The notes beneath the pieces are model-generated. The model was not told the DNA's origin. It worked only from the letters and a program-made list of their open reading frames with translations, and made no database searches. Source: Solea solea (taxonomy: Eukaryota; Chordata; Actinopteri; Pleuronectiformes; Soleidae). From it: a DNA stretch of 64,000 bases. A program made the translations under genes and the position numbers. The stretch is from NCBI RefSeq assembly GCF_958295425.1, contig NC_081142.1, forward strand, positions 24,214,969-24,278,968. The letters are read 5' to 3'. Position 1 is the first letter of the stretch. The number at the start of each line of letters is the position of its first letter. Shown here piece after piece: positions 10,701 to 21,540 of this stretch.

Positions 10701-13700
10701 CAGCCAGGTGCTAAAATAAATCAACATGAGTGCTTGAGACTGTTTGCAGCCTTAATTGGCACCACCTTTCTCTCGTTTTTTTCCTATTTCCGGTATTTTA
10801 GCCTTTCAATTTAAAAGCATCACATGCAATCGCACAGATGACCTACCACAATAAAAGTAAGACAAAATGTATGTCATTTACATACATTAACTTTGAGTTT
10901 TAGATAACTTGTTCTCCAACTAAAGTAATGCAAACTACTATAACTTGCCCCACAATAATAATACTACAATTCAGATATTATTACAATATTTCAACTTACA
11001 TAGTTTTGCAGATTCTTCTGGGTGTTGGCTCACTTTCACAACGATTAGCATCGAAGTTCAAAGTTGGCGGAGCCAGAGCAGTGTAAATAGAGCGTTGCCT
11101 CATTTCCGTTCTGCATTTTGAACTTTCGTTGACGCAACCATGTACTTAGTATGTATTATAGTATTAGTAGTATTATAGTATTGGTATTATAACTTAGTAC
11201 TTAAATCTGTTCCGTACGGGTTCTTTCTCAGTACATAGATTGTATTACCATCTAGTTTCTTTAAAGGTTTTAATGTGCTTACTAAGTAATAACATAGTAC
11301 TTACTTTCCTTTATGTATAGGTAGTTTCTTAGTACATAGATTGTATTACCATCTAGTTTCCTAGTATGTTTCCATGTACTTACTAGGTACTAACTTAGTA
11401 ATTACATAAAGTTATTTTGGAACATTCCTATTAACTATGTTTTGTTACCAACTAGTTTCTTAGTAAATACCTGGTAATTAGCGTACTGTAAAATAAAGGC
11501 TTACCGATTTTATTTCTGCAAATTTTATTTCGTACAAAGAGAGAGCGAGAGAGTGTTTTCAAATAACGATGAACAGTTGCTTGAACATAGGTTGCTCCTG
11601 TAAATACTGTTGGACGACTGCTGTCTGACATCAAGATCAGAAAATAGAAGATAAGCCTTCACACTGGTCATATAGCATGTTACGGAGTGTCTTAAAGGGC
11701 CAGTGTACACCGTCTGAGGCCAACAATGTTCATTTTTTTCAATGTCTTTTATTTTGATATATTTCTATTGGACTGTAGTCATCTGGGAACAGTGTAAGAT
11801 ATATCTGCGTGTCATCTACATAACTATCATAGTCGATGTTACATTACAGTTAGGCCTAAAGGCAGCATACATAAGCCAGAGAGAAGGGGTCCAAGAATCG
11901 ACCCCTGAGGGACTCCACAGGTCATTAAGTAGGCCTATTTTACTCATACTTCCTCTTCTGTAGGCCAGTGTTTGCTGGACTGATGTGATGACTGGTTCAT
12001 ATTCACCTCAGCTATTTCATGGAATGGCACACTCCCTTGATTCTTCCAGTAAGACTTGGTGTCAAACTCGACACGATACACCCCTGCTGGGAACTGCTCC
12101 TCTGTGATCAGATTGTGGATCTCTCCTGTGGCGTCTGTCTCTCTGCAAAGACACACAGTCAAATCTGTCTTGTTTGCTTTGCACTCATCAAACAGAAGCA
12201 GAAGGCAGAAACATACTGTGCGTACCTTGTACTTTATACTGTACATACCCGTGAGCGATCAGTGCCCATCCCCCATCAGCAGCCTTGCGAGACACCCCGA
12301 GTGGCACTGATCCGGCTGGAGTTCCTCTCACTGCGTCCAGGATTTTCACCGTCAGAGGACAATTTGTATCCGAGCCCCCATGTTTGTCCTACAAATGAGC
12401 TACAATTAATCTGCTGCTCAATTTCACACATGAAATTAATAGAGGAAGAACCCAAACCTCTGGCAAAGCTACTTAGCTGCCCAACACATTTGTGCCTAAG
12501 GCCATAAACTTCATTACAAGAAAACATTCTTATTTTAATGGTCAAAATGCTTGTACCTTTTTTTTTAGCACCACCGACTTGGTTCTTTAACAGACCCTAA
12601 CAAACCCTAACAGATATTTAACAAACCCTAACAGACCCTAACAGACCTTTAACAGACCCTAACCCTGTTAGGACAGAAAGTCCACACTGTCTTCTTCGTG
12701 ACACCCAGGAATGGGTCCACAATCTTTTTTCTTCTTTTCTTTTTTTTTTGTGTCTGAGCACAAGACTACAAGCATCACCCAAAACGCTTTGGTAGCCATG
12801 ATTGACAAACCCCTTGCCCCGCTTCCCCAATGACCCATGAACTTGGGCAGTATCATGAACAATGATCCCTCAGGTTCTTACTGAACAAGACACGACAAGA
12901 ATCCACGCCACTGTGATTGATAATCTGACATGGAGACCATCGTGAAAGACAAAAATGTCATTAAGTCTAACCCCCGACATGAGACAGCTGAACACAAAGA
13001 GGTTAGGAGGAGCTTTGGGAGAGAGGAGGAGTCCAGAGTGAATTGGAAATTAACCTAATAAAGGAGTGAGGACTGAGGAGACGAGAAAGCAGTTGGGTGG
13101 AAAACTTTGAGCAATGTTAAAGAACTTTGAACTGCGATAAAGAAGTTGTTTAAAAGCTTGGAGCTGTGATGAAGAACTTATTAGAAAAAGGAGATAAGAG
13201 GATGAGGAGAACTGTGATGGAGAACTTTGAGCTGAGGAGGACAGGGTTGCACTTCTCAGTGAATAACCTGCTGGAAATGACTAGAAGAAGACAATCACGA
13301 GTACTGTGAGATATCAGTGAATGCTTATTGGCTCACTGACACTGTGGAGCTGAACTACTTATCTCCTCGAGTTTGATGTCTGACGACGACACATTTTTGA
13401 TAATAGGTGACACAGAGGAGTTTTTAGTCGTTTGATGCCCAGCCCTCGTCTCCGGGAGGAAATTTCCACCGTCATCAAATAGAACACAGAGTAACAGACT
13501 CACAACCACACAAGATCCAGTTTGACGGCTTGGATCAGATTTGTTGTTGAGTTCTGCTCCCAGAGGGCAGAAGGTTCAGATGACTGAGCGGGTGAGTAAC
13601 ATTTGATCGTGGTTGCACGTGTGTTATCGCCTCATTAATCCGTTGGGTTTAGGAAGACTTGAGTTTCTCGGCAGCAGCAGGATTGGAATACATTTGAGTT

Positions 13701-14508
13701 TGGGTTTAGTTAAGTGAGGAATAACCCATCCTGACACTCGAGCACCCTGATCTCTGCTGACCTTCGCTGGACTTCAAACATTCTAGTGGTTATGAAGAAG
13801 ATGCACCAGCCTCTTCACTTCCTGAGAGTGTTCACGAGGACTAACATAAGAGTGAAGCTGCTGGAAACCTTCGAACAACACGGAACAGACTGCAGTCAGA
13901 GTAGAAGAGTTTCCACAGTAGAAGATCATTGGCTGCACCATCGCCTCCCTGAGGGACATCTACATCTCCTGAGATCATCATCGAGGACGCTTCTCGTCCA
14001 AGCTTCCACCAGTTCACCCTGTTTGCCAGGTGGCAGGTGCTACGAGTCCATCAGAACCAGAACAAACCTGTTCAGGGTCAGCTTCTCAGGTCAATTGAAG
14101 TACAAATGTGCGCTACACATTTATGTACTAAGTAGTTTTATATTTCTTTTTTATATTCTCACGCACTCATTTTATAATCCCATTTGACACAGGGTGAACC
14201 CTGGATTACATTCACACCTATGGTCAATTTAAAATTAATCTGCACGTTTTGGACTGTGTAAGGAACTCCACACAGACACTCGTGACCCTCTTGCTGTGAG
14301 GCAACAGTGCTAGCCCTTACACCACCATGTGGCCCCTCTATTCTATCCTATCAATGCATATTTCTTTGAAAAGTTAAACTAAAATTGTCAGGATTGTAAA
14401 CATGTTGCACAGACACACGGACACACAGACTGTGACACTGACCGTGGGAGCAGCGCTGCACAGGAGCACAGCAGAAGCGAGAAGCAGACAGCGCAGCGAC
14501 AGAAGCAT
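7577..14508 (-). CDS. ttr: Transthyretin, complete, four exons
   Basis: Coding exons on the minus strand are 14508-14443, 12388-12249, 12142-12007 and 7684-7577 (66, 140, 136, 108 bases; 149 residues). Exon 3 at 136 bases equals the length I recall for human TTR exon 3. Exon 1 encodes a signal peptide ([20 protein letters not shown]). Exon 2 reads [20 protein letters not shown], including the thyroxine-site lysine in CPLTVK. Exon 3 contains [20 protein letters not shown], and exon 4 has the family end [20 protein letters not shown]. The protein is secreted, forms a homotetramer and carries thyroid hormone and, in tetrapods, retinol-binding protein. The related enzyme 5-hydroxyisourate hydrolase ends in YRGS; this protein does not, so TTR is preferred. 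Intron 3 (12006-7685) is swollen by nested transposons. Confidence 0.96.
7686..7716. repeat. CA microsatellite at the ttr exon 4 acceptor
   Basis: A CA run on the plus strand directly abuts the exon 4 acceptor, so the minus-strand pre-acceptor tract is a GT repeat rather than a normal pyrimidine tract. Confidence 0.85.
7935..11480. mobile_element. Long terminal-inverted-repeat DNA element in ttr intron 3
   Basis: The left arm (about 7950-8215, starting near AATTACCTGGTATTTACTAA) and the right arm (about 11150-11476, its reverse complement) match over nearly 300 bp with scattered differences. Each arm is built of sub-repeats containing GAAACTAGATGGTAA and CAATCTATGTA. The interior left after removing the L1 (10047-11150) has no reading frame I can recognise, so the element is non-autonomous. 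I could not identify the superfamily or a target duplication. Confidence 0.75.
8225..10046 (-). mobile_element. L1-like LINE, internally deleted, with 16 bp target-site duplication
   Basis: AACTTTAACAGAACTT occurs at 8225-8240 and 10031-10046, flanking the element perfectly. Read on the minus strand, the 5' end is near 10030. ORF1 runs from 9873 ([15 protein letters not shown]…, coiled-coil centre, [10 protein letters not shown] at about 9430), and the ORF2 C-terminus follows ([11 protein letters not shown] region near 8980, [20 protein letters not shown] near 8905-8860, [11 protein letters not shown] near 8795). Endonuclease and reverse transcriptase are missing, so roughly 3 kb of ORF2 was lost while both ends survive. 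Stops and frameshifts are present. Confidence 0.88.
12249..12388 (-). other. ttr: ttr exon 2 (coding detail)
   Basis: The acceptor is TTTGTAG before GACAAACAT and the donor is GG before GTATGT. The exon carries the N-terminal mature segment with [13 protein letters not shown] and ends in a phase-2 glycine codon completed by exon 3. Confidence 0.93.
12590..12668 (+). repeat. Degenerate CCCTAA-rich tandem repeat
   Basis: Repeats of ACCCTAACAG and ACAAACCCTAAC with TTTAACAGA variants occur over about 80 bp in ttr intron 1. The unit includes the vertebrate telomere hexamer complement CCCTAA, but spaced, not as pure (CCCTAA)n. Confidence 0.6.
12700..14190. other. ttr intron 1, no gene recognised
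   Basis: No exon with supported homology was found. It contains A-rich and purine-rich stretches (12960-13300) and a segment at 13786-14190 that looks like repeat-derived sequence in an open frame without recognisable domains. Confidence 0.5.
14195..14345 (+). repeat. Fragment of a common teleost interspersed repeat
   Basis: The text 'ggtgaaccctggattacattcacacctatggtcaattt…cttgctgtgaggcaacagtgctagcccttacaccaccatgtggcc' (quoted here in part) is a familiar fish repeat end. A related piece lies at about 62740-62885. Confidence 0.55.
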
Positions 14509-16094
14509 GATCGGCCGATGGACAGAGACACATGAACAGAATAACCTCAGAACTCTCAGGCCTCATACACAGTAACTCCTCCCTCCCTGATTCTCTCCTC
14601 CCTCCTTCTCCAAATCAATACCTGGACAATGAATAACTCAGTACAGACAGTCATTCCTGTCTTTTACATTTGATTGATCATTTGATTGATCATTTTCATT
14701 CACATATGTAAATCACAGGTTTGTCCATTTCATACAGAATAACATTAGGTTCCACACTGATAACAGTAAAAAAAAGTGTGTCCCCATATGATGTACTGTG
14801 TTGTTTGGAAAGCCACACCTATTTTAATTAATCACACAAATAGGTGTAGGATGTTTGTATTTTGGCTGTGGTTCAGTGGTCGACCAGGTCGTCTTTCAAC
14901 TGAAGGCTCTGATCGTCACAGAGACACAAGTGAATGGATATGAAGCACTAGATAAATACAGACCTGCTTCAGTGACACCTGGCATTTAGTCCTGAGTCAA
15001 AAAAGTGGGCAGGGCTAACTTAAGGTCTAAACACACCCAGTGTATGAAGGACACGTTCTCAGATCCCACTAAAATAATCACATTCAGAGGTGGTTTTGGG
15101 GAAACATGCAGGCACAGACATTGATTTATCTGTACGATTAAAGCTCTAGTGTGTAACTTCGGTCACCAAAACTTTGCTCCACACTGCAGCTGATCTTGCA
15201 GACACTTCTCAGACAGAATCAGGGTTATCCCCTTAAGTTTAAGTTCTCTTTCAACATTTGATTCAACTTGCATGCTGATAACCGGGATAGTAATAGTAAT
15301 AATAACAATGCGATATTTTAACTAACCATAAACATCGTAAGCTCCTGAACTTGTCCACAGTGACCGCACCAAGTTTGAAGGTGATCACACGAAAACGCTA
15401 GGACAAGTGCGTTCAAATACCATTGGTGCGAAATCGCCAAAATTGCCAAATAATGAACTTTCAATCCAAGATGGCGGCTTTCCTGTTCGTTTTAGAGCTT
15501 AGGTCTTCTCAGACTTTTTGACCTTCCCGACCTAATGAACGTGTGTACCACGTTTTGTGCATGTACGTTAAACCCGCTCCTCAGGCCAACAAGTTTTAGG
15601 GGGTGGAGCAGTTATTTGCCCCTCCCTCAACCAATTTTTGACGCACATTCCCCGAACCACCAATAGACGTAATTTTTCACCAGGTCTGATGTGGTTTCAA
15701 AAATTGGTGAGTTTTAGGGTATGTTCAGGGCCTCAAAAATGCGAGCTAGAGGGCACTTCCTGTTTAAAATGGCCGACTTCCTGTTGGGTAAAAGGCGTGT
15801 CCGTAAACATGTTATAGGAATGTCCCTTGACTCACATATCAAGTTTCGTGGAGATCTGACAATGTCAGACTTTACTTCCTGTTCCGGGGTTCTACTTCCT
15901 GTAGGGAGGTCATCTTTAACAGACATGTTTAGGGTGGGTCAGTAAGTGAAATTGTGTCTGCCATCACCAGCGGGCACTGTTTTTGAAATTGAATATTTTC
16001 ACATAGGCGGCTTCAGGACCAGACTATCATCAATCCCAGCAGGTTTAGTTCAGATCGGACCAGGATTGGCCAAGATGTAACAGTTTTTTTTTTA
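14509..16094. other. Intergenic, ttr promoter side to SLC5 exon; repeat-rich
   Basis: The first few hundred bases upstream of the ttr ATG should hold its promoter; no clear TATA box was chosen. About 14867-14930 has a degenerate tRNA-SINE-like stretch. About 15420-16030 is an unclassified repeat with the motif AAGATGGCGGCTTTCCTG and later AAATGGCCGACTTCCTGTTG. No gene was seen. Confidence 0.5.
15420..16030. repeat. Unclassified interspersed repeat with 'ggccgacttcctg' motifs
   Basis: It carries repeated phrases around 'cttcctg' and 'agatctgac', typical of an abundant fish interspersed repeat I have seen but cannot name. No coding capacity is visible. Confidence 0.4.
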
Positions 16095-16095
16095 G

Positions 16096-16287
16096 TACTT
16101 TCTGGGCCCATGTTGGCGGCGAGCGGTGCTGAGGTTCTGTGGTCTGACAGAATCCAGTTCTGGTCCTGCTGTGGTGGACAGTGTGTTGAACTCTCTGCAG
16201 GAGGATCCGTTCTGGAGACGAGTATGTGATGCCAACGCTCTGCTGCTGCTCGCCGTCAGTGTCTTCCTGTGGGGATTCTTTGCCTGA
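16096..16287 (+). CDS. SLC5 (sodium/glucose cotransporter-like) family, last exon only
   Basis: A T-run and AG end near 16095 open a frame that runs to TGA at 16285-16287. The encoded tail includes WRRAVLRFCGLTESSSGP and then LQEDPFWRRVCDANALLLLA and VSVFLWGFFA. The pattern RFCGL, an acidic linker, DPFWxRVxDxNA and a final hydrophobic helix ending xFxWGxFA is the C-terminal segment (last transmembrane helix) of SGLT-type SLC5 proteins. Members move sugars or other small solutes with sodium across the plasma membrane. I cannot tell which SLC5 paralog it is. No other SLC5 exon was found upstream in the window, where ttr lies on the opposite strand, so it may be a relic. An AATAAA follows at 16453. 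Confidence 0.65.
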   Translation, partial: YFLGPCWRRAVLRFCGLTESSSGPAVVDSVLNSLQEDPFWRRVCDANALLLLAVSVFLWGFFA

Positions 16288-16413
16288 CGCACGACAGGAA
16301 ACCACTGGACAGGAAGTGAAAGCCTGACTTTTCAGGATCTTAAACCAGAACTTTTATTTACATGATTTGTTTTTCTGACCAATGAGTTCAAACAAAGACT
16401 GAAAAAAAACATT

Positions 16414-16419
16414 TTTATT
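16414..16419 (-). promoter_or_regulatory. rfc4: Poly(A) signal of rfc4
   Basis: TTTATT on the plus strand reads AATAAA on the minus strand, about 255 bases after the rfc4 stop. Confidence 0.6.
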
Positions 16420-16452
16420 ACAAAATTTGAAGTTTTACAAAATGTGTTTGTC

Positions 16453-16458
16453 AATAAA
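16453..16458 (+). promoter_or_regulatory. Poly(A) signal after the SLC5 exon
   Basis: AATAAA lies about 165 bases after the SLC5 stop. It lies beyond the rfc4 signal, so the two convergent transcripts would overlap at their ends. Confidence 0.6.
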
Positions 16459-16671
16459 GACTTCACACATGAGACAATCCGATTCACTGATCTCACCACA
16501 GGAAGTGACAGAGGAAGACAGGAAGTAGAGACAGAGGCAGACAGGAAGTAGAGATTTTGACAGTAAACTGGTTTGTTTTCCTCTGGTTTACGCTTCAGAC
16601 TGTAGACTTGAACGTGATTGGCTCGTGTGTGGATGATGTCACGGGTGTGTGGATGATGTCACAGGTGTGTG

Positions 16672-18383
16672 TCAGTTGTTGTGCGTCTGTGTCGACTGTT
16701 GCATGATGACCGAGCAGAGACTCAGCAGCTGCAGATTCTCGTCAGCTCCGTCCGTCAAACACTTTCCTACAACCTGAGTGTGAAAACAGCTGAGTTTAAG
16801 CCCCGCCCACACCTAACGATCAATATCTTATGGAACGATTGACGACGGGACTCACCGCCATCTTCTCCGTGATGGCCGACTTCTGTCTGTCGCTCAGCTC
16901 CTGCTCGATGATGGCTTCGTGCAGCTGACTCAGGATCTGTGTGGCGGCGTAGCCTTCGTCCACCATGTCCTGACATGAGAAACAGACATGAGAGACTGAC
17001 ACGAGAGACGGACACATCCAGGACCATCAATCAATCTGTAATCAAACTGACTTTAGTCAGCGATGTTAGGAACCTGACGTCTAACGTTTACGCTGAAGTT
17101 TGTTTCTATGGCAACAGTGAATTCTCATCCTAATGGCGTCCACAATCCGGTATTCAGGTAAACTCACAGCGCCACCTACTGGTAACATGAAGGACAGCAG
17201 TAACATGAAAAGCCAGGGTCTGTTTAATCACATTTTTTTCTTCATATTTTTCATAAAACTTTTAGAATTAAATATTGAATTTCATATAACAAGAAAATGT
17301 ATGTTTTTTTTTGTCATTTTGAAAAGGGACAGTTCAGTTTTTCAGAAGTGGGGTTAAATAAAAGGTGCCGACTCATAAAAGTTGATGTTTACGTCGGATA
17401 AACTAAAGTTTGTAAACCACTCACTCTCCCACACCAAAGTCGATAAAGGAAATCAGTCATTTTAGCTGGCGGGGACACAGGAGCTGCTGGTCCTCTGCTG
17501 CCTCGTGTGGTCACTTCATAAAATATTTTAAAAGCCGAATTGACAAAATAAGACATTTGAACTTGGTAAAGGAGGCAGCAGTGGATCAACAACTCCTGTG
17601 TGACTTTGGTGTGGGAGAGTGAGTGGTTTACAAACTTCAGTTTGCTGTTGAAAAGTCTGTCTGACAGTGAGATAAAGACGTGAACATGTGACGTAGAGAT
17701 CAGACACTTAAACTGATGGAGATTTAAGTGGTTGAATCTTTTGTCTGTGTCTCAGGCTGGTTCTCAGCAGCAGGGGGCGCTGACAGCACAGTCAGCTCTG
17801 ACTTTAAAAATCCTGACCTGTCCCTTTAAAGATCTGACCACAGACTGGACTTACCCTCACGGTCACCTCCAGTTTCTCAAACGTTCCTTTGAAGCAAATC
17901 TGCAGCAGGTTGTCGATCATCTTTGGAGGGACGACCTGTAGGGGACACAGCAGTCACATGACTGTGAGGTTTATCTTCATCATCATCATCATCATCAGGA
18001 TGATGTCACTGTTCTCACCCCGGCAATTTCTATGACAGTCTGCTCTGTGATCTGTTTGTCAGCACTGAGTCGAGCAGCGCTCTGTAAGAAGGTGATGGCT
18101 TTCCTCAGATCTCCGTCTGATACTTTCACCAACGCCGCCACACTCTGAGGACACACACACACACACACACACGCACGATCGTCACACCTGAAGGTCAGAG
18201 GACAAGTGTTGGATCAGTTTTAGAACATAGTTGAAGGTCAAAGGTCACAGCTCAGCTTCACCTCTTTGGTGAACTTGAGCTTCTCTTTGTCACAGATGGC
18301 GAGCAGACGCTCCTCTTGGATCTGATTGGCTAAAGGTTTGAAGCGAAACTTGGAGCATCTGGAGGTCAAAGGTTCAATGATCC

Positions 18384-18425
<42 letters not shown>

Positions 18426-20826
18426 GTGAGACAGACAGAGGCCGTTTCTCAATACTCAAGTAAGCAAGTATGTACTTGCGTACTTGGGAAGTATATACTT
18501 GAGAAGTACGCTGGGAGTATATACTTGCCAAGTACGGGAGTACACAAGTATGTGGTTGTTTCTCAATACTCAAGTATGCAAGTATGTATGTATTGTTCTG
18601 CTGTTTGAATGGTGGCTGGCACCAAGTGCTGCAGCCTCATTACCGCCACCTACAGTGGTGATAAATGAACATATGAAATACTTTTAATAAATGCATATAT
18701 ATGTTGTTATTATTTTTACATTTTAAATATTTAACTTCATTTATTAATGTATTTCTATTAAAATATACAATACAAATAATACAATGTGGAAAATAGATAT
18801 ATTACAGCATTGTAGAGTAGTATATATGTATATATATGTATGTATGACATATATGTACGTGTACAAATATATACTACTCTACATACTATACTATACATAT
18901 CTAATATTTACATATTATATTTAAATGTAAATCTCGACTTTAATATAAATCTAAAATTCAAAGTTAAAATAAATAAAACATTACTAATATACAAACCTTC
19001 AAACTGTCAGGTCAAAACGTTTCCATTAAAAACAAAATAACACGTCAACAACAAATATATGGATCACACCGAGCATCTAATGACAGCGACGTCTGAGCCA
19101 GCGGATCATTTCATCAGGACAGGCCGAGGTAACGCTGCTCTGTGCCGGGCACAGTGAGCGCCGAGCGCCCGCAGAGGCGGAGCTGATCACCTCCGACAAA
19201 CGTCGCTGCCAAACTATAAATACGTCATATCTTCATACACAAACCACATGTTTGAATTCTAAATGACTCATTTCTCGCCTCAAATGATGTTAAAACTTTG
19301 TTCCGGGACACAGAAAAATATTTATTTCAGATTTATATTTCTATTATCTGCTGCTATGCTCCGCCGAAATGTATTCTGGGATACATGGCCATCGCAAGTA
19401 CGCTTAAGTCACCTCCGATGCATACTTGGTAAAAATGGGCGGAGCGAGAACATTTCCGGGTTTGAGAACCGTCCTCGCTGTTCGCTTACTTGAGAATTGG
19501 AACAGCACTTGGACTGAGGCTGATGACGTTTTCACAAGTACGGGAGTACGCAAGTACGCTCAAGTACGCACAAGTATGGATATTGAGAAACGGCCAGAGT
19601 GTGTGTGTGTCTGCATGTGAGTGTGAGATGGGTTGCAGGTGTGCATGTTTGAGTGAGTCTAGGTGGACCCTGGGAGCTGATTGGTCCTGCACAGGAGGAT
19701 TCTGAATAAGAGGCCTGAACATCCCAGCTGCAGTGGATTTTATGTTTGTTTTTAATAAACATTTAAAATAGTTAGTTTGACGTGTTGCTGGTGGTTTCTT
19801 GGGAGTCTCATTATTAATGTTGCGATCAGGTTTCCTCCTAGGCCTGGTCGTAACGATATACAAAAACTGGAGCGTCACAAGTGTTGTCATGGTAACAGTA
19901 ATGTCCACTGACCTGCTGATGTAGTTACAGATGAGACAGAAGCGTGTGGTGCGTGATTCTTTCTCCATGGTTCTTCTGAGAGCAGCCTGAGCCGGCGCCG
20001 TCATGGAGTCCGCCTCGTCCAGGATGATGATCTTAAACGGAGGACAAGGTTTCCCACTACAGGATGAAGACAAAGAAGGAAGATGTCCAAGAAGCAGAAG
20101 ACAAAGAAGGAGACCAACGTGTCAACAGCAGTCTTCCACAGAGTGAGATGAAGATTAAGTGAACATCAGTGACTCACTCTGATCGTCTTCCTGCCACAGT
20201 GAGTTGAGCAAAGTTCTTGACCTTCTCTCTGACCACCTGAATCCCTCGTTCATCAGAGGCATTGAGCTCCAGGACTCTGTGTCTATACAACTCTGGACTG
20301 AGGACAAAAAAGAAGATTTAACTGAAGAACAGACAAGGAAACTGCAGTTGAAACGTCCTCGACTCTTCACTCACCCGTAAAGTTCTCTGGCAGCAGCTAA
20401 GATGGTCGAGGTCTTTCCTGTTCCAGGAGGACCATAGAAGAGCAAGTTGGGTAGCTGCAAATAAAACGATAAAACACTGTTTAATGTACATTTAACTTTT
20501 TATTCACAAGCGTTTTGAGAGTTTAATGTTTTTACATCTGCTCCTTCCAGAGATTTCTTCAGCACGGCCACCACCTCCTCCTGATACGCCACGTCGTCCA
20601 CACACTTGGGTCTGCTGTGAGTTCACAGACACACACGGTGAGGACACTTAATACATTCTCTAGTCTGTAACCATCACAAATAAGTATATAACCCTTAACA
20701 TAGCCTTTAACCTAAACCCAATTCCAACCCTTAATCTAAAACCAGGTTCTTACCCTGAAAAAGCCCTTTAAAGAAGTGAGGGCGAGACAGAATGTCCTCA
20801 CTCTGTACGCTTTATAGAGGTTTGGT

Positions 20827-20868
<42 letters not shown>

Positions 20869-20986
20869 ACTACTTCTCCACCCAGGGAAGAGCCTTGATT
20901 TTCTTCTCAGCGCTGCTTCCTGCTGTTGTTTTGTCTTTCTGTGGTCGAACAGACTGAACTGTCGCTCCTTTCAAAAACGCCTGCAT
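16672..20986 (-). CDS. rfc4: Replication factor C subunit 4, complete
   Basis: Ten coding exons: 20986-20871, 20614-20536, 20454-20375, 20297-20178, 20056-19913, 18382-18262, 18144-18019, 17935-17855, 16969-16856, 16773-16672. They sum to 1083 bases, 360 residues (human RFC4 363), with all phases consistent. RFC4 is an AAA+ subunit of the clamp loader that opens and loads PCNA onto primed DNA in the nucleus. Visible motifs are Walker [10 protein letters not shown] (about residues 73-81), Walker B LDEAD (144-148) and the RFC-box SRC (187-189) in [13 protein letters not shown]. The C-terminal collar includes [18 protein letters not shown] and [11 protein letters not shown] distinguish RFC4 from RFC2 and RFC5. 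The start ATG ([10 protein letters not shown]) aligns with the human start. Intron 5 holds a 1.15 kb inverted-repeat element. Confidence 0.97.
17402..17720 (+). mobile_element. Long-inverted-repeat MITE, copy 1 (rfc4 intron 8)
   Basis: This is the reference copy of a family with at least ten members here. The left arm reads GTTTGTAAACCACTCACTCT and then CCCACACCAAAGT…ATCAGT…TTTTAGC; the right arm is its reverse complement ending GAGTGAGTGGTTTACAAAC. In better copies the arms extend outwards through 'cagtttcctgttggaaa' and 'gtgagataaagacgt', over 100 bp each. The centre is asymmetric: GGACACAGGAGCTGCTGGTC on one side, GGAGGCAGCAGTGGATCAAC on the other. It has no coding capacity. Confidence 0.85.
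18392..18417 (+). repeat. GA microsatellite
   Basis: A run of GA dinucleotides lies just upstream (on the minus strand) of the rfc4 exon 6 acceptor, forming its pyrimidine tract as a CT repeat. Confidence 0.9.
18439..19598 (+). mobile_element. Inverted-repeat DNA element with GGCCGTTTCTCAATA ends, copy A
   Basis: It begins GGCCGTTTCTCAATACTC at about 18439 and ends TATTGAGAAACGGCC at about 19598. It is flanked on both sides by AGA, a possible 3 bp target duplication. Subterminal parts carry many 'caagta/tacttg' motifs. The middle (about 19080-19200) shares a GC-rich block with copy B in atp10a intron 8. GG-starting ends with a 3 bp duplication would fit a PIF/Harbinger-type non-autonomous element, but AGA is not the usual TWA target, so the class is uncertain. 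Confidence 0.75.
20830..20866 (+). repeat. CA microsatellite beside the rfc4 exon 1 donor
   Basis: About 18 CA units begin a few bases inside the intron after the donor at 20870. Confidence 0.9.
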
Positions 20987-21441
20987 GGCTCCTACAACAA
21001 CAGTCAATAAGATGGTTTCCAAACAGAGTTTACAGTCAAAACAAACGCAAGAGAATAAAAGAGAAACGTCACAGTATCACGTATCAACCAGTGCTGACTT
21101 TCTGAGTTGACAGTGACGTCACAGTTGTAGCCGAACTGTCACGTAAACACGGGGTTAAAATCAAATGCAGATAATTTCCTTTAAACGGTGTTTTTCCCTG
21201 GCATTTGACAAGAATAATCATTAAAGTAGTATATTTATGAACGTGGTTTGGTGCAGCGCAGTCGTACTTTAACATCGGCAGCTGAAATGACATGACGTCG
21301 TTTGTTAAACATAAATAAAACAAACGCAACATTTGAAGTTCGCGTCAAATGATCGTAACTAACGTGATAATAGTATGTTAGCTAACGTGATTAGCCTGCT
21401 GCTAGCTGCTGTCATACTGTTGATAAAACCACTGACTGTAC

Positions 21442-21540
21442 CTTTTAATATGAAGCGCTGCTGATACAGACTGTGACGTCACTGATCCTCAGTGTGACGT
21501 AAGCGTCCCTCGGTGCGTGTTAAAGTGCGTAGCGGTGAGT
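21442..21540 (-). other. rfc4: Probable rfc4 5' untranslated exon and promoter side
   Basis: An acceptor (TGTTGTAG) lies immediately before the start codon, so the coding exon begins at 20991. A matching minus-strand donor AAAAG/GTACAG lies at 21442/21441. The upstream end of this noncoding exon is not visible to me. Confidence 0.45.

Noticed and set aside
12007..12142. 5-hydroxyisourate hydrolase (urah) instead of transthyretin
   Set aside because: The gene has a signal peptide and does not end in YRGS; exon lengths and the [12 protein letters not shown] start fit transthyretin.
12590..12668. Interstitial telomere (CCCTAA) from a chromosome fusion
   Set aside because: CCCTAA words are separated by CAGA/ACAAA; no uninterrupted hexamer array, so an ordinary minisatellite is simpler.
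13566..13600. ATGACTGAGCGG followed by GTGAGTAA, a possible first exon on the plus strand
   Set aside because: Only four codons, no matching next exon found, and no link to the SLC5 exon could be shown.
13786..14187. 133-codon plus-strand frame
   Set aside because: No recognisable domain; it lies in ttr intron 1, and the sequence just after it is a known type of fish repeat.
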